A stretch of DNA of 64,000 bases from Ktedonobacter sp. SOSP1-85 (lineage in GTDB: Bacteria > Chloroflexota > Ktedonobacteria > Ktedonobacterales > Ktedonobacteraceae), in the NCBI RefSeq assembly GCF_016587415.1, contig NZ_BNJI01000002.1:1054001-1118000 (forward strand). The letters are read 5' to 3'. Position numbers and translations under genes: made by a program. This document shows, piece after piece, positions 32,566 through 41,410 of the stretch. Under the pieces are notes generated by a model. It did no database searches. It was not told where the DNA came from and saw nothing but the letters and a program-made list of their open reading frames with translations. Position 1 is the first letter of the stretch. Every line of letters begins with the position of its first letter.

Positions 32566-33042
32566 TTACCATACCGGGCGGAACTTATGTGGCAAGATGC
32601 CTCCATTGGCTGCCATGATAAGCTGGCGCAGGTCAGCACGTAGCTCTGCCATGCGCCTGGGGCCAATAATCTCTGCCCACTGCGCCTCCAGGCGTGTGAG
32701 AAAGGCCTCTGTCTCACGGATGCAGCCCCAGCCCCGTTCTGTGAGAGTTACGATCTTGCCGCGTTTATCGGCTGGATTGGGCTGGCGCGTAACGTAGCCC
32801 CGCTTCTCCAGGTAATCGATCATTTCGCTGGCCGCCTGTTTGGTGATATCCAGAAACTCGGCCAACTCGTTACCTGTTGCGCCATACGGTGCGAGCCGCT
32901 GGAATGCAAAGCCGTGGGCAGGTCGCACATCGTCATAGCCAAGCGCGGCCATATGTCTATGTAAGTCGTCAATTACCGTCCGAGAGCCAAGCATCAGTAG
33001 AGGCGTCAGTTCGTAATTGGGTGCAAATTCCATCGTCGTCAA
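32566..33042 (-). CDS. MarR family regulator
   Basis: A 158-residue winged-helix repressor. The recognition region is ATGNELAEFLDITKQAASEM and the wing YLEKRGYVTRQPNPADKRGK, typical of MarR. The second Met (33033) is an equally good start. It is divergent from the SnoaL-like gene at 33189, and the space between holds two palindromic sites sharing AGTCAAG/CTTGACT, so it probably represses both its own gene and that neighbour. MarR proteins usually release DNA on binding phenolic or other small ligands. Confidence 0.88.
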   Translation of the reverse strand: MTTMEFAPNYELTPLLMLGSRTVIDDLHRHMAALGYDDVRPAHGFAFQRLAPYGATGNELAEFLDITKQAASEMIDYLEKRGYVTRQPNPADKRGKIVTLTERGWGCIRETEAFLTRLEAQWAEIIGPRRMAELRADLRQLIMAANGGILPHKFRPVW

Positions 33043-33055
33043 TTCCCTTTTTATT

Positions 33056-33127
33056 AATCAAATATAGTCAAGCAGCTTGACTATATTTGATTGGTGTTGT
33101 ATACTGCGCAAGTAGTCAAACTACTTG
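33056..33127. promoter_or_regulatory. Double MarR operator in divergent region
   Basis: Site 1 has perfect 18-bp arms (33056-33073 and 33075-33092). Site 2 is CAAGTAG-TCAAA-CTACTTG (33109-33127). Both present AGTCAAG/CTTGACT-type half-sites between the MarR and SnoaL-like genes. Confidence 0.8.
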
Positions 33128-33188
33128 ACTATTATACGGCAGTTTCTCTTTTCTGAGAACATTTTTACTGATAACTACAGGGGGTAAG

Positions 33189-33593
33189 ATGTCTAATAGC
33201 ACTAATAAGGATGTCATTAAACGTTTCGTCACCGAAGTCTGGAACGAAAATAAGCCTGGTGTGCTCGATGAGATCCTTGATCCAACCTATTACGATTATT
33301 CATCTGAGCCACGCAACCGTGAGGGACTTGAGCGTTTATTGGCAATTGTAAATGAGGCGTTTCCTGATCATAAGACTATTATTGAAGAAATTGTTGACGA
33401 AGGCGATACTGTCGCGGTTTGTGAGACGTTCTGCGGAACACATTCTGGACCATTTCGCGGTATACCAGCGTCAGGCAAAAAGTTTGAAGTTGGCCGTTAC
33501 CGCTTCTTCAAAGTCGTCAATGGTAAGATCGTTTCGCACCGGGGCTTGCTAGACCTACCGGCGCTGTTCCGCCAGATCGGCGCAGATAAATAA
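33189..33593 (+). CDS. SnoaL-like/ester cyclase family protein
   Basis: A 134-residue NTF2-fold protein. The pattern NKDVIKRFVTEVWNENKPGV, then FPDHKTIIEEIVDEGDTVAV and the central HSGPFRGIPASGKKFEVGR matches the SnoaL-like polyketide cyclase/ester cyclase group (COG5485). These act as cyclases, isomerases or epoxide-opening enzymes. A GGGG precedes the ATG by about 5 bases. Probably controlled by the divergent MarR through the double operator. No polyketide genes are present, so a detoxification role is as likely as biosynthesis. Confidence 0.82.
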   Translation: MSNSTNKDVIKRFVTEVWNENKPGVLDEILDPTYYDYSSEPRNREGLERLLAIVNEAFPDHKTIIEEIVDEGDTVAVCETFCGTHSGPFRGIPASGKKFEVGRYRFFKVVNGKIVSHRGLLDLPALFRQIGADK

Positions 33594-33637
33594 CATATTT
33601 TCCTGGTGAAGCACATGCGCTTCACCAGGAAAATATG
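33594..33637. repeat. 19-bp-arm palindrome between convergent genes
   Basis: Perfect arms 33594-33612 and 33619-33637, loop ACATGC; begins one base after the SnoaL-like stop codon. Confidence 0.9.
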
Positions 33638-33651
33638 CATGTTTTATTGTT

Positions 33652-35460
33652 CTACACTGTGTGAACGTTGGTGACATTCCCCATGTTCACGGGACAGAGG
33701 GGACCGACTTCCGCTACATAGGTTGGTTCCTGTGATACCTGGTGATAGATGAATTCGACATATTCATAGGAGCCATTGTTGGCGTACCATATCAGGTCGT
33801 AGCTACCCTGGGAAATGCCATGAAAGGCAAAGTTTCCATTGTCCTGGATATTTGTTTTCTTTGAGCCATCCCATTTGGCGAAGAGCTCGTCCTTTCCCAT
33901 TCCACCCTTCAGACCTGTCGTCAGCCCGATCTGATTAAAGGGGACGTCGGTTTCGATATTGGTAAAGTGTCCCGTGATGTCCTGGGGCGCGTTCAAATCC
34001 TTTTGCGCTGACTTGCCCTCGTTGGTATCACCATATTCCTTGGCCAGGCGTTGATAGGTTGGGATAGCGCTGGAGCAGGATGAGGAGCGTTCCTGTTTTC
34101 CCATTCCCAGCAGAGCCTTTGCCATGTCGCCATGTAACTGCCCGGCTTCAGGGGCACTGGAGAATTTAGTGAGTACCTTATCGAAGGCGTTGACCGCTGA
34201 CTCATAATCTTGCGTCTGTAGCTTCCCTTCTCCAATATTGTAGTAGGCTGTGGCATCGAGGGTGCTGGCCTGGGTCTGGCAGGTGTTATCGCAGTAAGGA
34301 AGCCCCAGAACTGTATCGAGACTCTTCGTTGCTCCATCGTAATCTTTGGCGTCCAGGCTCTGGCGACTCAGGCCGAGGCGCGCCGCAATATCTCCCACCT
34401 GGGCGCGATGCACTTCACCCTGGGCCGAGCTAGCGGTAAACTGTTTGATGACCGTAGCAAATTTGGTCAACGCCTCGTTATAGTGTTGTGATGTATTTAG
34501 AGCCAGGCCCCAGGAGGTATAGGTCCGGGCCAGGTCAGCACCATCAGGAGCCTGCTCGCCTCCCTGGGTATACTCATCGATAGCAGGCTGCCACTGCTGC
34601 TGATTCTCCAGGCTATGGGCCTGCGCGATGTGCAGAGAGGGCTGAATGCTGAAGGCCACGCCCGAGTAGATGAAGAGTACAACGATGATAATGGCAGAAG
34701 TTATGGCCTGGCGCACACGTGTCTTGTTGAGGATGGAACCCATCCCATCCCCCATACGAATGGCGAGGGCGATCAGCAGTAGAAGGCCCAGTAGCAGCGC
34801 CGCGCCACTGGCATGGGCTGATCCCGCGGCCCAATCGCTTCCCGTGAGGTGCAGAACCACGAAGAGGACGATTAGCAAGCCCAGGCCTCCCAGAACCCCC
34901 CAGAGTGGCAGAGGGCGAGCCAGCTTTCCTGGCTGTTTGGGTGGCTTAGGGGTTGGTGCGGGCGCAACTGGAGGATAGTTCATGCCAGAAGTGGCCGCGT
35001 AGTTTACGCCTGAGCTAACGCCTGGCTGGTTGGCATATGGGTTGTATGGATTTGTTGGGACCGTGTTTGCTTGTGAAGGATAATTTGGCCAGGAAGGCTG
35101 GCTATTGTAGGGATCATACGGCCCTGGAACGGGCTGAACCTGGGGTGTCTGTGGCGGTGGCGCTGGTTGGGGTGTTGGCCCGTAGGGCGCCTCCTGCCAC
35201 GCGACCTGTGTACTTTCTCCATCGGACTCTGCGGCTGCAGGCGTTGATGATCCATATTCTTGAAAGGTTGGATGGTCTTCTATAGGGCGTTTGGGCCTGG
35301 GAGCGGTATCCTCGTCCTGATTGATTGGAAATAACGCTTCCTGCTGTTCAGGGAGAACAACGTCTTTATCGGGTGTATCGGCCTGTTTGTCGCCCGCCAG
35401 ATTCTGCTCGTCTTGATGTTGCGGCTGGGGTTGCTGTTCCTCATTGTGAATGGGATCCAT
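33652..35460 (-). CDS. Membrane protein with Pro-rich N-terminus and periplasmic-side TPR domain
   Basis: A 602-residue protein. Residues ~1-185 are disordered and rich in Gln, Pro, Asn and Tyr. Three transmembrane helices follow (~188-208, ~220-238 and ~260-280). The outer part (~290-480) carries TPR-like pairs (AQAHSLENQQQWQPAIDEY, LNTSQHYNEALTKFATVIK, LQTQDYESAVNAFDKVLTK). The C-terminus (~495-602) is a beta-rich domain (DNGNFAFHGISQGSYDLIWY) resembling a carboxypeptidase-regulatory/SD-repeat fold. I start at the ATG at 35460 because GGAGGG lies 10 bases upstream; the ATG at 35478 has no site. Role unknown; TPRs suggest protein binding at the envelope. Confidence 0.7.
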   Translation of the reverse strand: MDPIHNEEQQPQPQHQDEQNLAGDKQADTPDKDVVLPEQQEALFPINQDEDTAPRPKRPIEDHPTFQEYGSSTPAAAESDGESTQVAWQEAPYGPTPQPAPPPQTPQVQPVPGPYDPYNSQPSWPNYPSQANTVPTNPYNPYANQPGVSSGVNYAATSGMNYPPVAPAPTPKPPKQPGKLARPLPLWGVLGGLGLLIVLFVVLHLTGSDWAAGSAHASGAALLLGLLLLIALAIRMGDGMGSILNKTRVRQAITSAIIIVVLFIYSGVAFSIQPSLHIAQAHSLENQQQWQPAIDEYTQGGEQAPDGADLARTYTSWGLALNTSQHYNEALTKFATVIKQFTASSAQGEVHRAQVGDIAARLGLSRQSLDAKDYDGATKSLDTVLGLPYCDNTCQTQASTLDATAYYNIGEGKLQTQDYESAVNAFDKVLTKFSSAPEAGQLHGDMAKALLGMGKQERSSSCSSAIPTYQRLAKEYGDTNEGKSAQKDLNAPQDITGHFTNIETDVPFNQIGLTTGLKGGMGKDELFAKWDGSKKTNIQDNGNFAFHGISQGSYDLIWYANNGSYEYVEFIYHQVSQEPTYVAEVGPLCPVNMGNVTNVHTV

Positions 35461-35702
35461 GCGAATTTTGCCCTCCATGCATAGCGCTTTACTTGCGCCA
35501 TCAATTGAAATACCAAGAGAAATGCCAGGTGCTTGAATCTACTAAAAGAATAACATATAAGCACATCTTTTTTACAGACTTTGTGTTATGATAATAGATA
35601 TGCCTTTTATTTAGCTTATGCGCAAGCAGTTATACATGTGTTTATCTCATAGGACTACCTTTAGTCGAAGATATTCGCATTGCTCCTGGAGGGAACCTGG
35701 AT

Positions 35703-36233
35703 ATGAGGCGTGCTGCCACTTTTGCCTTCGGCCTGGTCGGAGGCATCTTTCTGCTCGTTGGTTTACCATTCGCGATAATCGCGTTTTTCTTCTATACATC
35801 ATCAGTGGATTTTATGCAAGGCGCTGTGACGACACAGGGCTCGATTATTGCCTGTAACATGCAATATGACTCACAGATAAATGCACAGCTTATGTCATCA
35901 ACCTGTGAGCCAGTCGTGCGCTTTCGTACGCAGCAGGGAGAGGTGATACAGTTTACCTCTAATTTCTCAAGTAGTTCCATGAATGAAGGCGACGAGGTTC
36001 CTGTCAGCTATCATCCCGCGCATCCACATGATGCGCGCATCAGTTCTTTCATTGCACTCTGGCTTCTCCCGCTCATCTTTGGCGCCATCGGTGGAGTCAT
36101 GGTGCTGGTGGCTATCATTCTTTTTGTGATAGCCATCGTTGTTGCTCTACGTCGACGTCGGCAGGTTGCGTACTATAACTCGCCCTATACTCCTCCTTAT
36201 CCTCCTTACTCAGGAGGCGAAGCACGCTACTAA
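35703..36233 (+). CDS. DUF3592 membrane protein, paralogue 2
   Basis: A 176-residue protein with an N-terminal helix (~5-32), an outer domain with paired Cys (IIACNMQ and STCEPV) and the DUF3592 core EGDEVPVSYHPAHPHDARI, a second helix (~118-150), then RRRRQ and a Pro/Tyr-rich cytoplasmic tail. GGAGGG lies 9 bases before the ATG. It resembles the gene at 27702-28148 in layout but has the extra tail and Cys pair. Function unknown. Confidence 0.75.
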   Translation: MRRAATFAFGLVGGIFLLVGLPFAIIAFFFYTSSVDFMQGAVTTQGSIIACNMQYDSQINAQLMSSTCEPVVRFRTQQGEVIQFTSNFSSSSMNEGDEVPVSYHPAHPHDARISSFIALWLLPLIFGAIGGVMVLVAIILFVIAIVVALRRRRQVAYYNSPYTPPYPPYSGGEARY

Positions 36234-36463
36234 CGTAGCCCACGGGCATGACTGATCCACGCAAAACCGCGCCCGAAAAGATGCGAACGGTTCTCAGGCA
36301 GCCAGTCCAGGCAACTTTAAAATAGCGCGCGTCTTGAGCCTACTTGATTTTTGTTTAGCTGAAAACTACACTTGCTATAGTGATTGATGAACCCATATGC
36401 GAAACAGTCTGAAACAGTCTGTTTTTAGCAAGAAGCAAGAAGCAAGAGAAGGAGTTGGCTCCT

Positions 36464-37345
36464 ATGGCAACGATGCCCCGTCGAACCTATACTACGCTAA
36501 GCAGCCGTGGTTTGCGGCATGACATTCTTCCCATGCGGCTCTACCACAAGGCCAAAAAGCTGGGAACCTGGGATCCTCGCGATATTGATCTAAGCCAGGA
36601 CTGCCTGGACTGGCAGCAGTTGGCGGAGGATCCCAGGACACGGCTGCGCAACTTGATTCTTAGTTTTCAGGCAGGCGAGGAGGCTGTAACCCTGGATCTC
36701 CTGCCTCTGATCATGACTGTGGCGCGCGAGGGGCGCCTGGAAGAGGAACTCTTTCTCACGACCTTTCTCTGGGAGGAGGGGAAGCACACTGAGTTCTTTC
36801 GCCGCATCCTCGACGAGGTCATGCAGGCCGAGGGTGATTTGCATGGTGTGCGCACTGCAAACAATACCCGCGACCTCTTCTCCGACGACCTGCCACGCGA
36901 GATGAACCTGTTGCTCACCGATCCCTCGCCAGTGAACCAGGCACGCGCCTCAGTGCTCTACAACATGATTGTTGAGGGTGTGCTTGCCGAGACAGGTTAT
37001 TTCAGCTTCTTCCGCCTGCTTACTCAGAACAATATCATGCCTGGCTTGCAACAGGGTATCCAGTATATCAAGCGCGATGAGTCGCGGCACATCGCCTACG
37101 GGGTCTTTCTGATCTCGCGCCTGGTGGCCCAGGACAAGTCCCTCTGGCCCGTCGTCGAGGATCGCATGAACGAACTCTTTAGCGCCATCCAGAGCGATCA
37201 GCAGCAGAATGGCACTCCCGAAGCCGTGCGTGACTACGCGCGCCAACAGTTTGAGAAGCGCCTGGCTCGCATTGCTCGCGCCCGCAACCAGACCCTTGAG
37301 CAGGTCTATCAGTCCTCTGATATTGAGGAGACGCCGGTTTCCTGA
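36464..37345 (+). CDS. R2-like ligand-binding oxidase (R2lox)
   Basis: A ferritin-like Mn/Fe oxidase related to ribonucleotide reductase R2. The metal ligands are all visible: GEEAV (E72/E73), E105 and H108 in WEEGKH, E171 in VEGVLAETGY, E206 and H209 in DESRH. Tyr166 in LYNMIVEG and Val75 fit the positions of the Tyr-Val ether cross-link known in R2lox. The radical Tyr of true R2 proteins is not expected. R2lox binds a long-chain fatty-acid-like ligand and activates oxygen; its physiological substrate is unknown. AAGGAG about 9 bases before the ATG at 36464 sets the start. No nrdA is near, supporting R2lox rather than NrdB. Confidence 0.9.
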   Translation: MATMPRRTYTTLSSRGLRHDILPMRLYHKAKKLGTWDPRDIDLSQDCLDWQQLAEDPRTRLRNLILSFQAGEEAVTLDLLPLIMTVAREGRLEEELFLTTFLWEEGKHTEFFRRILDEVMQAEGDLHGVRTANNTRDLFSDDLPREMNLLLTDPSPVNQARASVLYNMIVEGVLAETGYFSFFRLLTQNNIMPGLQQGIQYIKRDESRHIAYGVFLISRLVAQDKSLWPVVEDRMNELFSAIQSDQQQNGTPEAVRDYARQQFEKRLARIARARNQTLEQVYQSSDIEETPVS

Positions 37346-37395
37346 GTCCGCTACTGGCGTACGCGGCTACTTGTATCCTCCTTTGTTGAGTTGTC

Positions 37396-37439
37396 AGGAG
37401 TGGAGGCGCAATGAACACGTTCATTGCGCCTCCACTCCT
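37396..37439. repeat. 21-bp-arm palindrome
   Basis: Perfect arms 37396-37416 and 37419-37439 with a 2-base centre, 50 bases after the R2lox stop. Between them (37352-37371) lies a half-site related to the palindrome at 14358-14413. Confidence 0.9.
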
Positions 37440-37561
37440 CTTCCATACCCTCTTCCCAAGCAGCCACCAGCCATAGTCTCTGTGTCTTCCCTCTTTCTCG
37501 AAAATGTCACAAAAAGGCTGCCAGTACGACTATGTAAATAGGCGGATGGAGGTGAGCGCTC

Positions 37562-38068
37562 ACAGGTCAATTTAATCAATCCTGGTGGGAGGTTGCGCCC
37601 CGTAATGCTGAACAAGATCTGCCACTTTCACGTTTGAACACCGGCGATGAAATATATGTGTATATCTCGTCGAACGACAGTAATGATGGCTACGACTATT
37701 TCTATATAGAAAATGAGACAGTTGGTAGCTATAACTCTTACACTACATATAACAGCAGCTACTTCTCTGATAGCGCGACTGGGGAATGCATTGGTGAGCG
37801 CCCGACAGTGAATGGCAATTTTGCTGTACTGGCCAACTTTGGCACGGAAAAACTCCCTAGCTGCTATATCGGTACAAGCAGCACTATAAAAGGTATCCAG
37901 AGCTGGTCCCATGACTACTATGAAATGGAGAACACGAGTGGCAACCTTTTAGCAACAGTGGGGTCTATCACGAACACGACGGATTACCCTATCCCGAACA
38001 AGGACTTCATTACCACGATTCTCCTTCCATCCCTTCTTGCTGTGAGCGTTCGCGTTCAGCCCAGCTGA
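37562..38068 (+). pseudogene. Remnant of a G1 (eqolisin) glutamic peptidase
   Basis: In frame from just after a TGA at 37553-37555, the sequence encodes QSWWEVAPRN, then LNTGDEIYVYISSN, FYIENETVGSYNSY and SDSATGECIGERPTVNGNFA, then LANFGT. This is the C-terminal half of peptidase family G1 (A4/scytalidoglutamic peptidase), including the region of the catalytic Glu (GECIGERP). The N-terminal half with signal peptide and catalytic Gln is missing. The ATG-less opening and the truncation say pseudogene. The last codons run into the HxlR gene on the other strand. Confidence 0.7.
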
Positions 38069-38372
38069 GCGCCCAATCATTGAGAGGAACAAGAAACTGC
38101 AAAAGTGTGGTACCCTCTCGCGTCAACATATAATTGGAAGCCTCATTCTGCTGAACAATCCCTGCTTCCTGTAATTCCATGAGCCGTTGGCTCAGCACAC
38201 TGGGAGACATGGAGTCACAACGGCCTTGAAGCGCTCGGAAACCAAAGCTTTCTTCCCGCAATTCCCACAGAATACGAAGAGTCCACCGTCGACCAAGCAA
38301 GTCAAGCAGGGCCATGATGGGGCGACCGGTTTGCGATCCACGAACGGGTTTTCCCGGTTTTGGTGTAGCCAT
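38010..38372 (-). CDS. HxlR family regulator
   Basis: A 120-residue winged-helix protein. It contains the HxlR core PIMALLDLLGRRWTLRILWE, then SPSVLSQRLMELQEAGIVQ and a C-terminal WALSWAERE. The ATG at 38372 has GGAG about 7 bases upstream. A perfect 23-bp-arm palindrome lies 33 bases upstream, in the divergent region, and is the likely operator. HxlR proteins usually control a neighbouring oxidoreductase or transporter; the divergent neighbour here is only a short uncertain frame, then the NCS1 permease 300 bases away. Confidence 0.85.
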   Translation of the reverse strand: MATPKPGKPVRGSQTGRPIMALLDLLGRRWTLRILWELREESFGFRALQGRCDSMSPSVLSQRLMELQEAGIVQQNEASNYMLTREGTTLLQFLVPLNDWALSWAERERSQQEGMEGESW

Positions 38373-38404
38373 TCCTCATGCTCCTTGCGCTTCAATTTCC
38401 GAAG

Positions 38405-38451
38405 TGATATATTTTGAGTGCTACGAATTTCGTAGCACTCAAAATATATCA
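38405..38451. promoter_or_regulatory. 23-bp-arm palindrome, likely HxlR operator
   Basis: Perfect arms 38405-38427 and 38429-38451 around T38428 (core GTGCTACGAATTTCGTAGCAC). Placed before, not after, genes, unlike most palindromes in the window, which favours an operator. Confidence 0.75.
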
Positions 38452-38671
38452 TGTTTTTGAATAGAATAAAATGCCTCTCTGCTTGCACTTTGGGAAAGGT
38501 CGCCATCATCGCTGTTTGCGCGAGTGGTTTCATGGCCAGCCTCTTTCCAACATCACATCTCCGATGCTATTTGGGCTCATTGCTGCGTGATGCGACTCAG
38601 CTCAAAAGTGGAAAGCGAGTTCTCTTGTTTCTCAGTGAGACTATTGGCTCATAAAGAGTGAAAGGTGTTGT

Positions 38672-40135
38672 ATGAGTAACACAGTACAGCAGCCTGAGAG
38701 CGATCAGGTCTGGTCGATTGAGGTGAATGGCATCAACCCCATTGATCAGGAGCAGCGTCATGGGAAACCCTCTGAGTTATTCTGGATCTGGTGTGCCAGT
38801 AACATTAGTATCCTAGGGATTGTCTACGGAGCAGGGTATCTGACCGGTAATGGTCTGAACCTCTGGCAAAGCCTTATCGTGGGGTTGATCGCTACGGCTG
38901 TTTCGTTTCTCTTCGTTGGTATCTTGAGTATTTCTGGTGTCCTGGGTGGAGCCCCGATGCTCACCCTTTCGCGAGCTACCTTTGGGACACGGGGCAACAT
39001 CGGTCCAACGCTGGTGAGCTGGATCAGCCTGGTCGGATGGGAAACGCTCCTGGTCATTGCTTCCGCAGGAGCGCTCACGGAGTTGCTGACCATTTTTGGT
39101 ATCTCCGTAAATCCTGTATGGACTGTTGTGAGCATTATCGTCCTCTCAGCCGCTGTTGTGGCCTGTGGCTACTGGGGACACGCGACCCTCGTCTGGATGC
39201 AGCGCGCCGCAACCTGGATTTTTGGCATCCTGACCATCATTATCATCGCGTTTATTGTGCCTCAGACGAATTGGGGCAGGCTGCTGAGTCAGCCTCCCGG
39301 ACCATGGGATACGGGGGTGGTTACTGCTTTTGTGATTGTTATGGCTGCTACGGGCATTGGCTGGATTAACTCTGGTGCAGACTACGCACGCTACCTGCCA
39401 CGTAAGAGCTCCGGGAGTGCTATCACTCTCTGGACAATGCTTGGTGGTACGTTGCCGCTCTATATACTCATGGTTGTTGGTGTACTCCTGGCCTCGTTCA
39501 AAACCGAGGCATCGACCTCTGCGGGTTCTCTAGAAACAATTCGTGAGACACTGCCAGTCTGGCTAGCTGTTCCTTACCTGTTGACAGCCGTCGGCGGCCT
39601 CCTGGCAGGAGCTGCGCTCGATATCTATTCGTCTGGTCTGAATTTGCTTGCTATGGGTATCCGTGTGAAACGCCAGTATGCTGTGCTGATCGATGGCGTT
39701 GTAATGATTGCTGGTTCCATCGCTGTAACCTTCTTTAGTACCTTTTCGAATGCGCTCTACAGCTTCCTGCTCCTGCTAGCGGCTGGTTTGACAACCTGGG
39801 CGGCGATCTTCCTGATCGATATGATCTGGCGACGTAGCTATGATCTAAAGAGCCTAAGCGATACAAGTCGTGAGAGCGCTTATTACTACACTTTCGGCTT
39901 CAATATCCCTGCTTGTGTTGCCTGGCTGATCGGTGTGGTGATAGGCCTGCTCTTTACCGCCTCGTCTTTCTTTACAGGTCCTCTGGCAAAAGGTATTTTT
40001 GCCAGCACCAGCCTGGGCTATCTGTTTGGCGCGTCAGTGAGCGCGATCCTCTATCTCGTGCTCAGGCCACTCTTCGTAGCACAAAAGATGGCTGGTGAAA
40101 ACGTGCAAGAGGAACCTACTGGGATTTCTTCGTAG
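38672..40135 (+). CDS. NCS1-family nucleobase permease (CodB/purine-cytosine permease type)
   Basis: A 487-residue transporter with twelve hydrophobic segments. The N-terminal motif DQEQRHGKPSELFWIWCASN is the classical start of NCS1 permeases, followed by GAPMLTLSRATFGTRGNIGP in helix 3, where substrate and sodium or proton bind. It should import cytosine, purines, allantoin or similar with an ion. GTGAAAGG lies about 5-10 bases before the ATG. The SGNH-hydrolase gene follows in the same direction after 114 bases. No nucleobase-degrading gene is adjacent, so the substrate is open. Confidence 0.88.
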   Translation: MSNTVQQPESDQVWSIEVNGINPIDQEQRHGKPSELFWIWCASNISILGIVYGAGYLTGNGLNLWQSLIVGLIATAVSFLFVGILSISGVLGGAPMLTLSRATFGTRGNIGPTLVSWISLVGWETLLVIASAGALTELLTIFGISVNPVWTVVSIIVLSAAVVACGYWGHATLVWMQRAATWIFGILTIIIIAFIVPQTNWGRLLSQPPGPWDTGVVTAFVIVMAATGIGWINSGADYARYLPRKSSGSAITLWTMLGGTLPLYILMVVGVLLASFKTEASTSAGSLETIRETLPVWLAVPYLLTAVGGLLAGAALDIYSSGLNLLAMGIRVKRQYAVLIDGVVMIAGSIAVTFFSTFSNALYSFLLLLAAGLTTWAAIFLIDMIWRRSYDLKSLSDTSRESAYYYTFGFNIPACVAWLIGVVIGLLFTASSFFTGPLAKGIFASTSLGYLFGASVSAILYLVLRPLFVAQKMAGENVQEEPTGISS

Positions 40136-40194
40136 AATGTGTCCAGTGGAAGATAGGTCAACGACAAGCCTAGACGGCTTATGTGTCACTACCC

Positions 40195-40219
40195 AGGACA
40201 AAATCACTGTCAAATCACA
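40195..40219. repeat. 25-bp repeat, second copy
   Basis: Differs from 18528-18552 by one base (ACTGTCAAATCACA against ACTGGCAAATCACA). It lies 31 bases before the SGNH gene. Confidence 0.6.
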
Positions 40220-40249
40220 GATTGAAGTAAATAAAGGGAGCAATTTCGT

Positions 40250-41092
40250 ATGACCAATTCTATTTCTCAGCGCCAGATGCTTGAATATTGGATTCAACTG
40301 ACTCATCCAGAGAAGGTTCTAGCTCAATTCCCTGGCATAAATGATGCCATGGTTGCCAGCATGTTTGGGATCGATGTCGCGACATATAACGAGATCCGCC
40401 AGGGTTTCCAGGCTCGTGTGCGCCAGGCGGCCGAGGAGTTACTGGCTGACGCGGACTTTGCCGCGCTTGTGGACCAGCTTCCCTTTGCTCCTGGTGCTAA
40501 GGTGGTTGGCTTTGGCTCCAGTACAACCGATGATCTGCAATCCTGGCTCGAAATCCTGCGCGCCGTCTTCGCCCTTCGACGCCCCCAGGATGGTGTTCGC
40601 TTTGTCAACGCGGGTGTCAGCGGGGATACAAGCACGCATGAGATTGCCCGTTTTAGCGCCGTGGTCAATGAACGGCCCGATTGGATTATCTGCCACATCA
40701 GCTCCAACGATGGGCGCAGACATGGTGTCTCTCCAACTAAGCCCCTGGTAAGTCCTGAAGAGACGGAGAAGAACCTGGTCATGCTGCGTCACTTCGCCGC
40801 CAGCCAGACAAGCGCGAAGTGGATCTGGATGACGCCTACCTCGCTGATCGAGGAGAAGATTGCCGCCTTCCCCTTCTTTCAGCTTGGTCAGATCATGTTC
40901 TACAACGAAGATTCCGCGCGTGTAGCCGAAGCCGTGCTCAAGCAGCCTGATCCTGCCGTCAATCTCTGGGAGCTTTTTGGCCAGCCTGCCGATTCTGAAC
41001 TGGTCTCCTGGGACGGCTTGCATCCAAGTCTGAAAGGGAATAAGCGCATCCTCCGAGCTCTTGTGACTGACCTGGTCAAGCACTTCGCGTAA
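40250..41092 (+). CDS. SGNH/GDSL-type hydrolase
   Basis: A 280-residue protein. The first ~75 residues are a helical extension. The SGNH blocks follow: VVGFGSSTTDDLQSW (block I Ser), NAGVSGDTSTHEIARF (block II Gly), ICHISSNDGRRHG (block III Asn) and VSWDGLHPSLKGN (block V Asp/His). No signal peptide, so cytoplasmic. AAAGGGAG lies about 10 bases before the ATG. Esterase or deacylase activity is likely; the substrate is unknown. Confidence 0.85.
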   Translation: MTNSISQRQMLEYWIQLTHPEKVLAQFPGINDAMVASMFGIDVATYNEIRQGFQARVRQAAEELLADADFAALVDQLPFAPGAKVVGFGSSTTDDLQSWLEILRAVFALRRPQDGVRFVNAGVSGDTSTHEIARFSAVVNERPDWIICHISSNDGRRHGVSPTKPLVSPEETEKNLVMLRHFAASQTSAKWIWMTPTSLIEEKIAAFPFFQLGQIMFYNEDSARVAEAVLKQPDPAVNLWELFGQPADSELVSWDGLHPSLKGNKRILRALVTDLVKHFA

Positions 41093-41410
41093 GTATAAGG
41101 GTGATTTCTTCCATGTTGCTCGGCATGGGAGAAATCTCTTCTATTAGAGAAAAAAAAGCCTATGCTGAACCCGGCTCATTTTACAAGGTCAGGTTCCTGG
41201 ATGATTACAAATAGTTGTGCTTATAAATAATATATAGCTTACGCTTCTATGAAAATGTAATGATATATACTTCTAATGTCGTTATATTCTATGTTTTTTT
41301 GTCGCATCTACAGATTGCGAGTTTTCTTGCTTTCAGATTACAATAAAAAACATTACCCCCTGTAAAGATCCCTACAAAGGAACCTATCACCTTCGAAGGA
41401 GATGAGATAC
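41093..41410. other. Intergenic stretch with one terminator-like hairpin
   Basis: A 13-bp stem with one G-U pair (41103-41115 with 41124-41136), 10 bases after the SGNH stop, is followed by TCTTCTATTAG and is a plausible terminator. The rest is AT-rich leader for the next gene; no other feature is evident. Confidence 0.5.

Noticed and set aside
36464..37345. Ribonucleotide reductase small subunit (NrdB)
   Set aside because: Ligand spacing and the LYNMIVEG Tyr fit R2lox, and no nrdA gene is near.
38451..38654. 67-codon frame divergent from the HxlR gene
   Set aside because: It starts at the edge of the operator palindrome, has no ribosome site and no family pattern; kept only as a question in the findings.
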